A stretch of 6,499 bases of DNA from Paludibacter sp. GTDB taxonomy: Bacteria > Bacteroidota > Bacteroidia > Bacteroidales > Paludibacteraceae. Each line of letters starts with the position of its first letter. Position 1 is the first letter of the stretch. Location: the NCBI GenBank assembly GCA_028705705.1, contig JAQWCZ010000117.1, positions 1-6,499 of the forward strand, written 5' to 3'. Both the position numbers and the translations under genes were made by a program. The notes beneath the pieces are model-generated. The model was not told the origin of the DNA. It was given only the letters and a program-made list of their open reading frames with translations, and did not search any database. Shown piece after piece: positions 1-5,606 of this stretch.

Positions 1-1500
1 TGTCTGACCTGTGCCAAATCCGGTGAATGTGAACTGCAGGATATGGCACATCGCTTAGGTATTCGGGAGTTACATTATACCGGCGCACAATCGACTTACA
101 GGAAAGATGATTCACCTGCCATCATTCGTGACCCGAATAAGTGCATCATGTGTCGTCGTTGTGAAATGATGTGTAACGAAGTGCAGACGGTGGGTGTCTT
201 AACGGCTGTACAACGAGGATTTACATCCGTGGTAACACCGGCTTTCCAACACGATTTGATGCATTCGGAATGTACGTTTTGCGGACAATGTCTGGCTGTT
301 TGTCCCACTGGTGCCCTCACTGAAGTGAATGAAACGGGTGCGGTTATCCGAGCGTTGGCCGATCCAAAGAAAACGGTTATCGTACAAACGGCTCCTGCCG
401 TTAGAGCAGCCTTGGGAGAAGAGTTCGGAAATAAACCCGGTACCTTGGTTACCGGCAAAATGGTGGCTGCCTTGCGTCGGTTGGGATTTGATTATGTATT
501 CGACACCGATTTCGCCGCAGATTTGACCATCATGGAAGAAGGAACCGAGTTGCTAAGACGCTTAAATGGATTTCTAAAAGGAGATAAATCAGTCAAATTA
601 CCGATACTGACTTCTTGTTGTCCTGCCTGGGTAAATTTCTTTGAACATCAGTTCCCTGATTTGTTAGATATACCATCAACAGCACGTTCACCCCAGCAGA
701 TGTTTGGATCTGTTGCCAAAACTTATTTTGCGGAAAAATTAGGTATCAACAGAAAGGATCTGATCGTTGTGTCAATCATGCCTTGTGTAGCCAAGAAATA
801 CGAAAGAGGCAGGGATGAGTTTTCGGTTAATGGCAATCCGGATGTTGATATAGTATTAACAACCCGTGAATTAGCTTATTTTCTGAAACTGTTTAATGTG
901 GATTTGAACTCATTGCCTGCAGAAGAGTTTGATCAGCCATTAGGAGAATCAACCGGGGCTGCTGTAATATTTGGTACTACAGGAGGAGTGATAGAAGCTG
1001 CAGTGCGAACCGCTTACGAAATACATACCGGAAAAGATTTGCCTCGAATTGATTTTGAAGAATTGCGTGGTATGAAAGGATTGCGCGAAGCTACTATCGA
1101 TTTTGATGGTTTACCCCTTAAAATTGGTATTGCACATGGTTTGGGGAATGCCCGAAAATTATTGGAAGAAGTACAGTCGGGAAAAAGTTTATATCATGCC
1201 ATTGAAATCATGTCATGTCCCGGAGGATGTATAGGTGGTGGCGGTCAGCCTTATCATCATGGCGATGCCGATATTTTGTTGAAACGTCAGCGAGCAATCT
1301 ATCTGGAAGATGAATTAAAAACTATCCGTAAGTCGCACGAAAATCCTTATATCAAAAAGCTATATACTGAATTTTTGGGATCACCTATGAGTGAGAAAGC
1401 GCATAGTCTGTTGCATACCCATTATTTCGACAGACATAAATATGCTAAAAACGGATTGTGGAAAGCCAATAAAGAAGAGCAATCCGCGAATAGTGAATAG
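1..1500 (+). CDS. hydA: [FeFe]-hydrogenase catalytic subunit, 5'-truncated by window edge
   Basis: This is the catalytic subunit of a cytoplasmic [FeFe]-hydrogenase, which interconverts protons plus electrons and H2 and probably takes electrons from NAD(P)H and/or ferredoxin. The frame is open from base 1 (499 residues visible), so the Met at base 43 is internal and the true start and N-terminal [2Fe-2S] domain lie upstream. Numbering from the first visible residue, C1-x2-C4-x5-C10 completes a His/Cys-ligated [4Fe-4S] motif. Two ferredoxin clusters follow: C48, C51, C54, C58 and C91, C94, C97, C101. The H-cluster motifs are all intact: TSCCPAW (bases 610-630), MPCVAKK (778-798), and EIMSC-x3-C followed by GGGGQP (about 1204-1254). 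The C-terminus carries the iron-hydrogenase small-subunit-like tail, with HSLLHTHYFDR near the end. The final residues (ANSE) and the TAG stop are read from a 7-bp repeat. A 24 kDa partner gene follows on the same strand. The exact class (bifurcating or NAD(P)H-linked) cannot be fixed without the upstream genes. Confidence 0.96.
   Translation, partial: CLTCAKSGECELQDMAHRLGIRELHYTGAQSTYRKDDSPAIIRDPNKCIMCRRCEMMCNEVQTVGVLTAVQRGFTSVVTPAFQHDLMHSECTFCGQCLAVCPTGALTEVNETGAVIRALADPKKTVIVQTAPAVRAALGEEFGNKPGTLVTGKMVAALRRLGFDYVFDTDFAADLTIMEEGTELLRRLNGFLKGDKSVKLPILTSCCPAWVNFFEHQFPDLLDIPSTARSPQQMFGSVAKTYFAEKLGINRKDLIVVSIMPCVAKKYERGRDEFSVNGNPDVDIVLTTRELAYFLKLFNVDLNSLPAEEFDQPLGESTGAAVIFGTTGGVIEAAVRTAYEIHTGKDLPRIDFEELRGMKGLREATIDFDGLPLKIGIAHGLGNARKLLEEVQSGKSLYHAIEIMSCPGGCIGGGGQPYHHGDADILLKRQRAIYLEDELKTIRKSHENPYIKKLYTEFLGSPMSEKAHSLLHTHYFDRHKYAKNGLWKANKEEQSANSE
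1486..1499. repeat. Two 7-bp repeat units overlapping the hydA stop
   Basis: GCGAATA followed directly by GTGAATA, with the next G completing the hydA TAG stop. The two units are reverse complements of TATTCGC and TATTCAC, which occur at 2167-2201 beyond the other end of the next gene. The 24 kDa subunit gene is therefore flanked by inverted copies of this repeat family. Only two units are present, so chance resemblance cannot be excluded for this copy alone. Confidence 0.5.
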
Positions 1501-1588
1501 CTGCCAACTACTAGCGTATAACAAATAATGTACAGATGGGCTAATTGCGCGTCTCAACCAAAACAATAACATTACACAACATACAATT

Positions 1589-2098
1589 ATGATTGTTGAC
1601 ACACATTTATCGGAAACTGCTGAAGTGCTGATTAAAAGCATTTGCGCAAGATATAAGCATGATGAACATGAACTAATCAATGTTTTACATGAGGTTCAAC
1701 ATCATCTGGGTTATTTGCCGGAGGAAGTCCAACAAGCCATTGCCGACGAATTGAATATTCCGGTGGCGAAAGTTTACGGGGTCGTTACGTTTTACTCTTT
1801 TTTCACGATGGTTCCCAAAGGGAAGTATAATATTTCCATCTGTTTGGGTACAGCATGTTACGTGAGAGGTGGAGAGTTGATTCTGGAAGAATTCAAACGC
1901 AGGTTGAATATAGGTGTGGGGGAAACATCAACAGATGGATTGTTCAGTCTGAGTTCAATTCGTTGCGTGGGTGCCTGTGGTTTGGCACCGGTAGTCACGG
2001 TTGGGGAGAAAGTTTATGGACGAGTTACTCCTCAGCAAGTCAGGAGGATAATAGATGAATATATCAAAATAGAAGAGGAGTTGGAAATTGCGCCATGA
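1589..2098 (+). CDS. hydC: Hydrogenase/NADH dehydrogenase 24 kDa [2Fe-2S] subunit (NuoE/HndA/HydC family)
   Basis: This is a 169-residue protein of the complex I 24 kDa family, which carries one [2Fe-2S] cluster and works beside an FMN/NAD(P)-binding 51 kDa-type subunit to pass electrons between NAD(P)H and a partner enzyme. Residues 1-75 form the helical N-terminal part, including the family-typical HHLGYLPEE and KVYGVVTFYSFF stretches. The thioredoxin-like domain follows, with cluster ligands C85-x4-C90 and C126-x3-C130 all present. Length is normal for the family (about 150-170). The gene begins 88 nt after hydA and has no recognisable promoter of its own, so co-transcription with the hydrogenase is likely. 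A strong terminator lies 9 nt past the stop. The start at 1589 is the first ATG in frame and fits the conserved N-terminus; the leader is AT-rich with no Shine-Dalgarno sequence. The role as a HydC/HndA-type hydrogenase subunit is inferred from the neighbour; by sequence alone it could equally be labelled nuoE. Confidence 0.93.
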   Translation: MIVDTHLSETAEVLIKSICARYKHDEHELINVLHEVQHHLGYLPEEVQQAIADELNIPVAKVYGVVTFYSFFTMVPKGKYNISICLGTACYVRGGELILEEFKRRLNIGVGETSTDGLFSLSSIRCVGACGLAPVVTVGEKVYGRVTPQQVRRIIDEYIKIEEELEIAP

Positions 2099-2107
2099 TA
2101 TCAAATA

Positions 2108-2148
2108 AAAAAGCAGGCGGCCTTTTACTAAAAGGACGCTTGCTTTTT
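2108..2148. terminator. Bidirectional intrinsic terminator between hydC and recA
   Basis: Arms 2108-2126 and 2130-2148 pair over 19 positions, with one wobble and one mismatch, around a 3-nt ACT loop. The arms begin with A5 and end with T5, so a U-tract follows the GC-rich stem on both strands. It lies 9 nt past the hydC stop and downstream of convergent recA, and should stop transcription from both sides. Confidence 0.92.
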
Positions 2149-2166
2149 ATTCGCAATTAAAAATAA

Positions 2167-2201
2167 CTATTCACTATTAGTTATTCGCTATTCGCTTTTC
2201 G
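2167..2201. repeat. Five tandem degenerate 7-bp units
   Basis: Five units in exact 7-nt register: CTATTCA, CTATTAG, TTATTCG, CTATTCG, CTTTTCG. The units vary at one or two positions but keep the period. They are inverted relative to the two units at the end of hydA and share TTCACTA-type units with the array at 6261-6302. Confidence 0.75.
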
Positions 2202-2204
2202 CCG

Positions 2205-2249
2205 CCATTGCGAGGAGTTCACAAAGTGAACGACGTGGCAACCCAATCG
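2205..2249. repeat. Dispersed palindromic repeat (CATTGCGAGGAG...CGACGTGGCAA type)
   Basis: An imperfect palindrome. The inner stem GTTCAC (2217-2222) pairs perfectly with GTGAAC (2226-2231) around an AAA loop, and the outer TTGC (2208-2211) pairs with GCAA across an internal loop. CATTGCGAGGAG on one side and CGACGTGGCAA on the other match, from memory, a repeat seen between genes in many unrelated bacterial genomes, usually with GCG/CGC in the inner stem. Its function is not known to me. It lies between the terminator and the recA stop and could act as a second hairpin for recA transcripts. Confidence 0.65.
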
Positions 2250-2281
2250 AATCCGCACTAGGCTATTTCCATTCTCCGCTT

Positions 2282-3304
2282 TTACTTATTTCTGATTGCT
2301 TCCACAATTTTGGCTTCCAATTCTGCTGCCAGTTCCGGATTATCTTTGATCACATTTTTAGAAGCATCGCGACCCTGTGCAATTTTGGTTTCGCCATAAC
2401 TGAACCAGGAACCGCTTTTCTTGATGATTCCATATTCAACTCCAAGGTCGATGATTTCGCCGGTTTTGGAGATGCCTTCACCAAACATAATGTCAAATTC
2501 AGCTTTGCGGAAAGGAGGAGCAACTTTATTTTTTACCACTTTCACGCGGGTCTGGTTACCGATAGCCTCGTCACCATCTTTCAGTTGGGAAACCCTGCGG
2601 ATATCCAAACGAACAGAAGCATAGAATTTCAGCGCGTTACCACCTGTAGTTGTTTCCGGGTTACCGAACATCACACCGATTTTATCACGCAACTGGTTGA
2701 TGAATATACAGGTTGTGTTTGTTTTGTTGATGTTAGCTGTCAGCTTGCGGAGTGCTTGTGACATCAAACGGGCTTGTAAACCCATTTTCGAATCACCCAT
2801 ATCACCTTCAAGTTCAGCTTTGGGAGTCAGGGCAGCTACCGAGTCGATTACCACAATGTCAACCGCAGAAGAGCGAATCAACTGGTCCGCGATTTCGAGT
2901 GCTTGTTCGCCGTTATCCGGTTGTGAAATCAAGAGTTCATCTGTATCTACTCCTAATTTTTCAGCATAGAAACGGTCGAAAGCATGTTCAGCATCAATAA
3001 AAACAGCAATTCCTCCTGCTTTTTGTGCTTCAGCTATGGCATGAATGGCGAGGGTGGTTTTACCCGATGATTCAGGTCCAAAAATCTCAATTACCCTTCC
3101 ACGGGGGTAACCACCTACCCCTAAGGCAATATCCAGCCCCAGCGAGCCGGTCGGAATAACAGCCACTTCTTCCACTTTATTGTCCCCCATTTTCATGATG
3201 GTACCTTTTCCGTGATCTTTCTCAATTTTGTCCTTTGCTAATTGCAAAGCCTTTAATTTTTCTGCTGATGGTTTTTTAACTTCTTCCATTTTTTTATCTG
3301 ACAT
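2282..3304 (-). CDS. recA: RecA recombinase
   Basis: RecA is the ATP-dependent strand-exchange protein for homologous recombination and DNA repair, acting as a filament on single-stranded DNA in the cytoplasm. The protein is 340 residues, normal for the family. Visible motifs are the Walker A loop GPESSGKT (76-83), the catalytic glutamate region DAEHAFD (104-110), Walker B VVIDS (151-155), the L1 region around [16 protein letters not shown] (166-181), and the L2/ATP-sensing region [20 protein letters not shown] (201-220). The C-terminal domain is complete. The start chosen is the ATG at 3304 (MSDKKMEEV), matching the usual Bacteroidota N-terminus. An in-frame ATG at 3376 would add 24 residues with no family resemblance and sits in the leader. 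A TATCTTTG box about 100 nt upstream of the start is a likely -7 promoter element. No LexA-like operator was recognised. Confidence 0.98.
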   Translation of the reverse strand: MSDKKMEEVKKPSAEKLKALQLAKDKIEKDHGKGTIMKMGDNKVEEVAVIPTGSLGLDIALGVGGYPRGRVIEIFGPESSGKTTLAIHAIAEAQKAGGIAVFIDAEHAFDRFYAEKLGVDTDELLISQPDNGEQALEIADQLIRSSAVDIVVIDSVAALTPKAELEGDMGDSKMGLQARLMSQALRKLTANINKTNTTCIFINQLRDKIGVMFGNPETTTGGNALKFYASVRLDIRRVSQLKDGDEAIGNQTRVKVVKNKVAPPFRKAEFDIMFGEGISKTGEIIDLGVEYGIIKKSGSWFSYGETKIAQGRDASKNVIKDNPELAAELEAKIVEAIRNK

Positions 3305-3404
3305 GATGTGTAAATTTTTTAAATGATTTGTAAACTTATTTTTCTTAGTTGTATGGTTTTTCAAAAAATCTTGCAATTGATGTTGTTTTTAATTCAACCG
3401 CTCA

Positions 3405-3412
3405 CAAAGATA
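3405..3412 (-). promoter_or_regulatory. Probable recA promoter -7 box
   Basis: Read on the - strand the sequence is TATCTTTG, an exact match to the Bacteroidota -7 consensus TAnnTTTG. It lies about 100 nt before the recA start, giving a leader of roughly 95 nt. No clear TTTG lies at the preferred 19-21 nt upstream; the nearest is 25 nt away, so the -33 element is weak or absent. Confidence 0.5.
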
Positions 3413-3490
3413 AAAACTTTTTCTTTTAAAAAATGAGCAAAAGATAAAAAGGTTTCAACAGCCTGTATGTTTTTACGAAATGAGTTTAGT

Positions 3491-3525
3491 CACCAGTCAC
3501 CAGTCACCAGTCACCAGTCACCAGT
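3491..3525. repeat. Five perfect tandem copies of CACCAGT
   Basis: Five identical 7-bp units with no interruption, preceded by a partial unit (AGT) at 3488-3490. Read on the - strand, each junction holds a TGA, so this array also stops all three - strand frames. It lies between parE and the recA promoter. A perfect heptamer array of this kind can change copy number by slippage. Confidence 0.95.
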
Positions 3526-3535
3526 CTTAAGTCAA

Positions 3536-3554
3536 CTAACCACTAACCACTAAC
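3536..3554. repeat. ACCACTA-type heptamer run overlapping the parE stop
   Basis: CTAACCA repeats at 7-nt spacing, separated from the CACCAGT array by about 10 nt. TAA at 3537, 3544 and 3551 covers the three + strand frames, and CTA (TAG on the - strand) at 3536, 3543 and 3550 covers the three - strand frames. The TAG at 3543-3545 is the parE stop codon. Confidence 0.9.
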
Positions 3555-3851
3555 TTCATTCATTCTTTCTTCTACATCCATACTTTGGTGGAGTATTCTT
3601 ATTATTTCTACTTTTTTCTCCAACTTCTTGTATCTGTAAAATATCAAATGTGACTTAACCTTTGTACACCTATAGTTTTTTCTTATATGGTCAGCATTTC
3701 TTCCAGATAAAGGATGTTCTGTGATATACTCGATCTCGTCAAAAAGCAAATTATAATATCGATCTGCCTGTTCAACAGACCAGGTTTCAATTGTGAAAAG
3801 CCAGATATTTTCAATGTCTTCAAAAGCCTTTTCACTAATCTCAAATTTCAT
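3543..3851 (-). CDS. parE: ParE-family toxin of a type II toxin-antitoxin system
   Basis: A 102-residue RelE/ParE-superfamily toxin, the usual size (about 95-105). Family marks are the helical N-terminus with DIENIWLFTIETWSVEQA (12-29) and RYYNLLFDEIEYI (31-43), HPLSGRNAD (46-54), the central strand SHLIFYRY (67-74), and the C-terminal VEIIRILHQSMDV (81-93) typical of ParE. Known ParE toxins mostly poison DNA gyrase; that target is inferred here, since the superfamily also contains mRNA nucleases. The ATG at 3851 is chosen because it gives the conserved MKFEIS start and overlaps the antitoxin by 11 nt. An in-frame ATG at 3905 would lie deep inside parD. The last residues (EVSG) and the TAG stop come from the adjacent heptamer repeat, so the C-terminal tail may not be ancestral. 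Confidence 0.9.
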   Translation of the reverse strand: MKFEISEKAFEDIENIWLFTIETWSVEQADRYYNLLFDEIEYITEHPLSGRNADHIRKNYRCTKVKSHLIFYRYKKLEKKVEIIRILHQSMDVEERMNEVSG

Positions 3852-4095
3852 TGTGCAGGTATTTAGTGTGAAGATTAGAAAGTGATTTTTCTCTGTCAAA
3901 ATCACTTATCATTCCCGATTTTTCTCCTGCTTTTAACTCATTTACAAGCATTTTTGTCTTGTTTTCTTCTTGTTCAAATAAACGTAAAGCAGCTCGTACA
4001 ACTTCGCTTGCAGATGCATATTTGCCTGATTTGACTTTCTCGCTTATAAAACTCTCGAAATATTCACCGATTAAAATTGATGTATTCTTTGCCAT
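3841..4095 (-). CDS. parD: ParD-family antitoxin, ribbon-helix-helix
   Basis: An 84-residue antitoxin paired with the ParE toxin. Residues 1-45 match the ParD ribbon-helix-helix DNA-binding domain: a short N-terminal strand (NTSILIGEYF), then FISEKVKSGKYASASEVVRAALRLFE (16-41). The acidic, flexible remainder (about 46-84) is the part that in known pairs wraps and neutralises the toxin. Length is normal. Its TGA stop overlaps the parE ATG by 11 nt (ATGAAATTTGA), so translation of the two is probably coupled. The start at 4095 (MAKNTS) sits about 25 nt downstream of a consensus promoter with a palindromic operator, the expected arrangement for autorepression by ParD and the ParD-ParE complex. 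Confidence 0.92.
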   Translation of the reverse strand: MAKNTSILIGEYFESFISEKVKSGKYASASEVVRAALRLFEQEENKTKMLVNELKAGEKSGMISDFDREKSLSNLHTKYLHNEI

Positions 4096-4119
4096 AATTG
4101 TATGTAATTAATTGTTTTG

Positions 4120-4150
4120 CAAATATACCAATAATTGGTACTCCTGCAAA
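4120..4150 (-). promoter_or_regulatory. parDE promoter, consensus Bacteroidota -33/-7
   Basis: On the - strand, TTTG (4150-4147), a 19-nt spacer, then TATATTTG (4127-4120). This matches the Bacteroidota primary-sigma consensus TTTG-N19-21-TAnnTTTG exactly. Transcription would start a few bases downstream, leaving a leader of about 20 nt before the parD ATG. Confidence 0.85.
4126..4140. promoter_or_regulatory. Palindromic operator of parDE
   Basis: TACCAAT and ATTGGTA are perfect 7-bp inverted arms around a single central base. The palindrome lies inside the -33/-7 spacer and runs into the first two bases of the -7 box, so a bound ribbon-helix-helix repressor would block polymerase. Assignment to ParD is inferred from position. 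Confidence 0.75.
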
Positions 4151-4178
4151 TTGTTTTTTCATTTTAATTTGGCACACA

Positions 4179-4328
4179 ACCACTAACCACTGACGGTTGG
4201 CTGTATAAAATCGTGCCGGATTTCGGAGCTGCGAATGTTTACCCCTTTACACGTGACGATGCGGGACGAAACGCTTGAAAACCCACTGAAACCGGCATGT
4301 TTTATGACCGCTTGTTAGCAAACGTTTT
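4179..4328. repeat. Long hairpin-forming element beyond the sigma unit (element D)
   Basis: A gene-free block, visibly richer in GC than its neighbours. Left to right it has two heptamers (ACCACTA, ACCACTG; 4179-4192), an imperfect inverted repeat with arms 4205-4224 and 4288-4305, and a conserved edge: CCACTGAAACC (4283-4293), ACCGCTTGTTAGC (4307-4319), then the unit end GTTAGCAAACGTTTT (4314-4328). CCACTGA occurs twice, 96 bp apart (4187 and 4283). The same conserved edge recurs at 5562-5597. On the - strand this is the 3' side of the sigma/membrane-protein unit, where an integron cassette would carry its recombination site; it might also act as a terminator. Confidence 0.75.
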
Positions 4329-4945
4329 TATTCTTCTTTTTCAAATTTTTCTAATTCCGCAAGCAATCGTTCTGCATTTTTAAACTTTCTGTCATATAAA
4401 TGCTTATTAATCCAAATTGTTACAGGATAGCTAATTCCTAATATAGCAACAATCTCAAAAGTAAACAATTTAATATTTTGATAAATATCAATATTATAAA
4501 TTGATTTAAACAACAATGGAAGCAAAGTAATTATTAGTATTGGAAGTAAACCTAATTCATAACGTCTAAATCGTAAAACTAATCTATTTAACTGAGCTAT
4601 ATCCTTTTGTATTTTCAAAATAGGAGCTCCGTAATAATCAATATTTGCAAATTTATTCGCCTTAATTATAGTAGTAATAAGTCCAATTATACAAATTAAT
4701 CCTGCAATAAATCCTGGTATAAAAAATTTGGGTTCATTAATCAATCGTATTGATGCAGATATAGCATAAACAAATAAAAGAAACAACACCAAAATATTTG
4801 TAAGCTCATAAATAAGAGGCTTTTGCATTTCTCTTTTTGAGTTATTTAAATTCATTTTACGTAGCAAATCCTCATTGAATTTTAAATTCTCTGAGAGTTT
4901 TTTATCATACTGTGCCCAAGCACCTTTCAAATCGTCTAATTCCAT
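4328..4945 (-). CDS. Four-helix membrane protein paired with ECF sigma factor (putative anti-sigma or sensor)
   Basis: A 205-residue integral membrane protein with no named family that I can assign. A soluble N-terminus (1-42, starting MELDDLKGAWAQYDKKL) precedes two close hydrophobic segments at about 44-66 and 74-95. A cytoplasmic-looking basic loop (96-130, with KIQKDIAQLNRLVLRFRRYE) follows, then two more segments at about 131-148 and 160-178 and a charged helical C-terminus rich in Lys and Glu (181-205). It begins 12 nt after the sigma gene stop, so the two are almost certainly co-transcribed. From memory, MxLDDLKxxW openings are common in Bacteroidota membrane proteins encoded just after ECF sigma factors. 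A role in holding the sigma factor is inferred from this position; no zinc-binding anti-sigma motif or FecR-like domain is visible. The TAA stop abuts the terminal repeat of the unit. Confidence 0.8.
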   Translation of the reverse strand: MELDDLKGAWAQYDKKLSENLKFNEDLLRKMNLNNSKREMQKPLIYELTNILVLFLLFVYAISASIRLINEPKFFIPGFIAGLICIIGLITTIIKANKFANIDYYGAPILKIQKDIAQLNRLVLRFRRYELGLLPILIITLLPLLFKSIYNIDIYQNIKLFTFEIVAILGISYPVTIWINKHLYDRKFKNAERLLAELEKFEKEE

Positions 4946-4957
4946 GATTTCAAGTTT

Positions 4958-5473
4958 TTAATTGTTACTAAATTGTTCTTTCAGACTTTTCTTAATCCGA
5001 CTAATTTTTGTAGCTACATTGGTTTCTGTAATTCCAAGAATATCTGCAATTTCTTTATACTTATTATCGTCTAAATAAAGCAAAATCAGAGCTTTGTCCA
5101 TTTCATCTAAACGTTCAATAAAGTCATAAAGCATAACAATATTCTCATCTTGTCCAGAATCCGACTCGAAATAGGAAAGAGATATTATTGATTCATCAAT
5201 TGTTACTTTTTTGTCTTTGTGTTTACAATCATTTCGATAGTACGTAATCGCTGTATTCAAAGCAATTCTATAAATCCATGTCGAAATCTTAACGCGTCCG
5301 TCAAATTTTGAAAATGAATTCCATAATTGCATTAGAATCTCTTGCTGCAAATCCTTTCTATTCTCAGAGTTTGAGCAATAAGAGTAGCAAATCTTGTAAA
5401 TCAGGTTCTGATTGTCCTTAATGACTGAAATAAATTTATCCTTTTCCACTTCAAGTAATTTAATCGTTTTCAT
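4958..5473 (-). CDS. ECF-type RNA polymerase sigma factor (sigma-70 family)
   Basis: A 171-residue alternative sigma factor with only regions 2 and 4, the typical ECF layout and size. Region 2 (about 15-80) includes NLIYKICYSYC, DLQQEILMQLWNSF (41-54, the core-binding helix) and KISTWIYRIALNTAITYYR (62-80, the -10 recognition and melting part). An acidic linker (93-111) leads to region 4 (about 112-165), with RLDEMDKALILLYLDDNKY and the helix-turn-helix YKEIADILGITETNVATKIS (139-158). It would redirect RNA polymerase to its own promoters under control of a partner, most likely the membrane protein encoded directly downstream. The start ATG at 5473 gives a full region 2. No convincing Bacteroidota primary promoter lies ahead of it; the 5' leader (5474-5556) contains a GGTTGG/CCAACC hairpin. 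The gene is visibly AT-rich compared with recA and lies inside a unit with inverted ends. Confidence 0.93.
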   Translation of the reverse strand: MKTIKLLEVEKDKFISVIKDNQNLIYKICYSYCSNSENRKDLQQEILMQLWNSFSKFDGRVKISTWIYRIALNTAITYYRNDCKHKDKKVTIDESIISLSYFESDSGQDENIVMLYDFIERLDEMDKALILLYLDDNKYKEIADILGITETNVATKISRIKKSLKEQFSNN

Positions 5474-5540
5474 ATTATTCGCAGAAAAGAGTAAAAAATC
5501 ACAGAATCAATAAAATATTTTTCAAGGTTGGGACTTTCTC

Positions 5541-5606
5541 AAAATGTTTGCCAACCACTAACCACTGAAACCCTTATTGGCTATACCGCATGTTAGCGGG
5601 CGTTAA
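5541..5606. repeat. Short form of the intergenic element between HEAT and sigma units (element E)
   Basis: It holds the sigma-unit end (5541-5555), two heptamers (ACCACTA 5554-5560, ACCACTG 5561-5567), the conserved edge CCACTGAAACC (5562-5572) and ACCGCATGTTAGC (5585-5597), then the HEAT-unit end GTTAGCGGGCGTTAA (5592-5606). Compared with element D it lacks the roughly 96 bp between the two CCACTGA copies but keeps both outer edges. The HEAT gene's TAA stop (5593-5595) lies inside it. Confidence 0.75.

Larger units (their letters stand above)
4314..5555 (-). other. Putative cassette-like unit carrying the sigma and membrane-protein genes
   Basis: The unit is bounded by GTTAGCAAACGTTTT (4314-4328) and AAAATGTTTGCCAAC (5541-5555), which are inverted complements at 13 of 15 positions; both differences are transitions. 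Everything between serves one co-transcribed pair of genes. The flank sequence differs from that of the neighbouring HEAT unit except for the GTTAGC/GCTAAC core, so the match is unit-specific. Calling it a cassette is inference. Confidence 0.5.

Noticed and set aside
1381..1680. Open frame on the - strand across the hydA-hydC junction
   Set aside because: It is antisense to two well-supported genes, has no recognisable domain, and its hydrophobic stretches come from reverse reading of AT-rich coding DNA.
2421..3000. Open frames on the + strand within recA
   Set aside because: They lie entirely antisense to a highly conserved gene, with low-complexity translations and no family resemblance.
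3305..3376. N-terminal extension of recA to the ATG at 3376
   Set aside because: The 24 extra residues do not resemble any RecA N-terminus, and the segment lies between the probable promoter and the conserved MSDKK start.
3377..3490. SOS/LexA-type operator upstream of recA
   Set aside because: No convincing inverted repeat was found near the -7 box or the start, so none is annotated.
3491..3554. CRISPR-like array
   Set aside because: Units are 7 bp, directly adjacent, with no unique spacers and no cas genes nearby.
3852..3905. Upstream start for parE at 3905
   Set aside because: It lies well inside parD and adds residues not found in ParE proteins. The ATG at 3851 gives the family-typical start and the usual short overlap.
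5474..5550. Primary-sigma promoter ahead of the ECF sigma gene
   Set aside because: TTTTG and TATTTTAT are present but with a 22-nt spacing and two mismatches to the -7 consensus, which is too weak in such AT-rich DNA.
4179..5606. Classical integron with attC sites
   Set aside because: The GTTAGC-type cores do not satisfy GTTRRRY/RYYYAAC, and no integron integrase or attI is visible. Only the topology agrees, so it is kept as a hypothesis under findings and not annotated as an integron.
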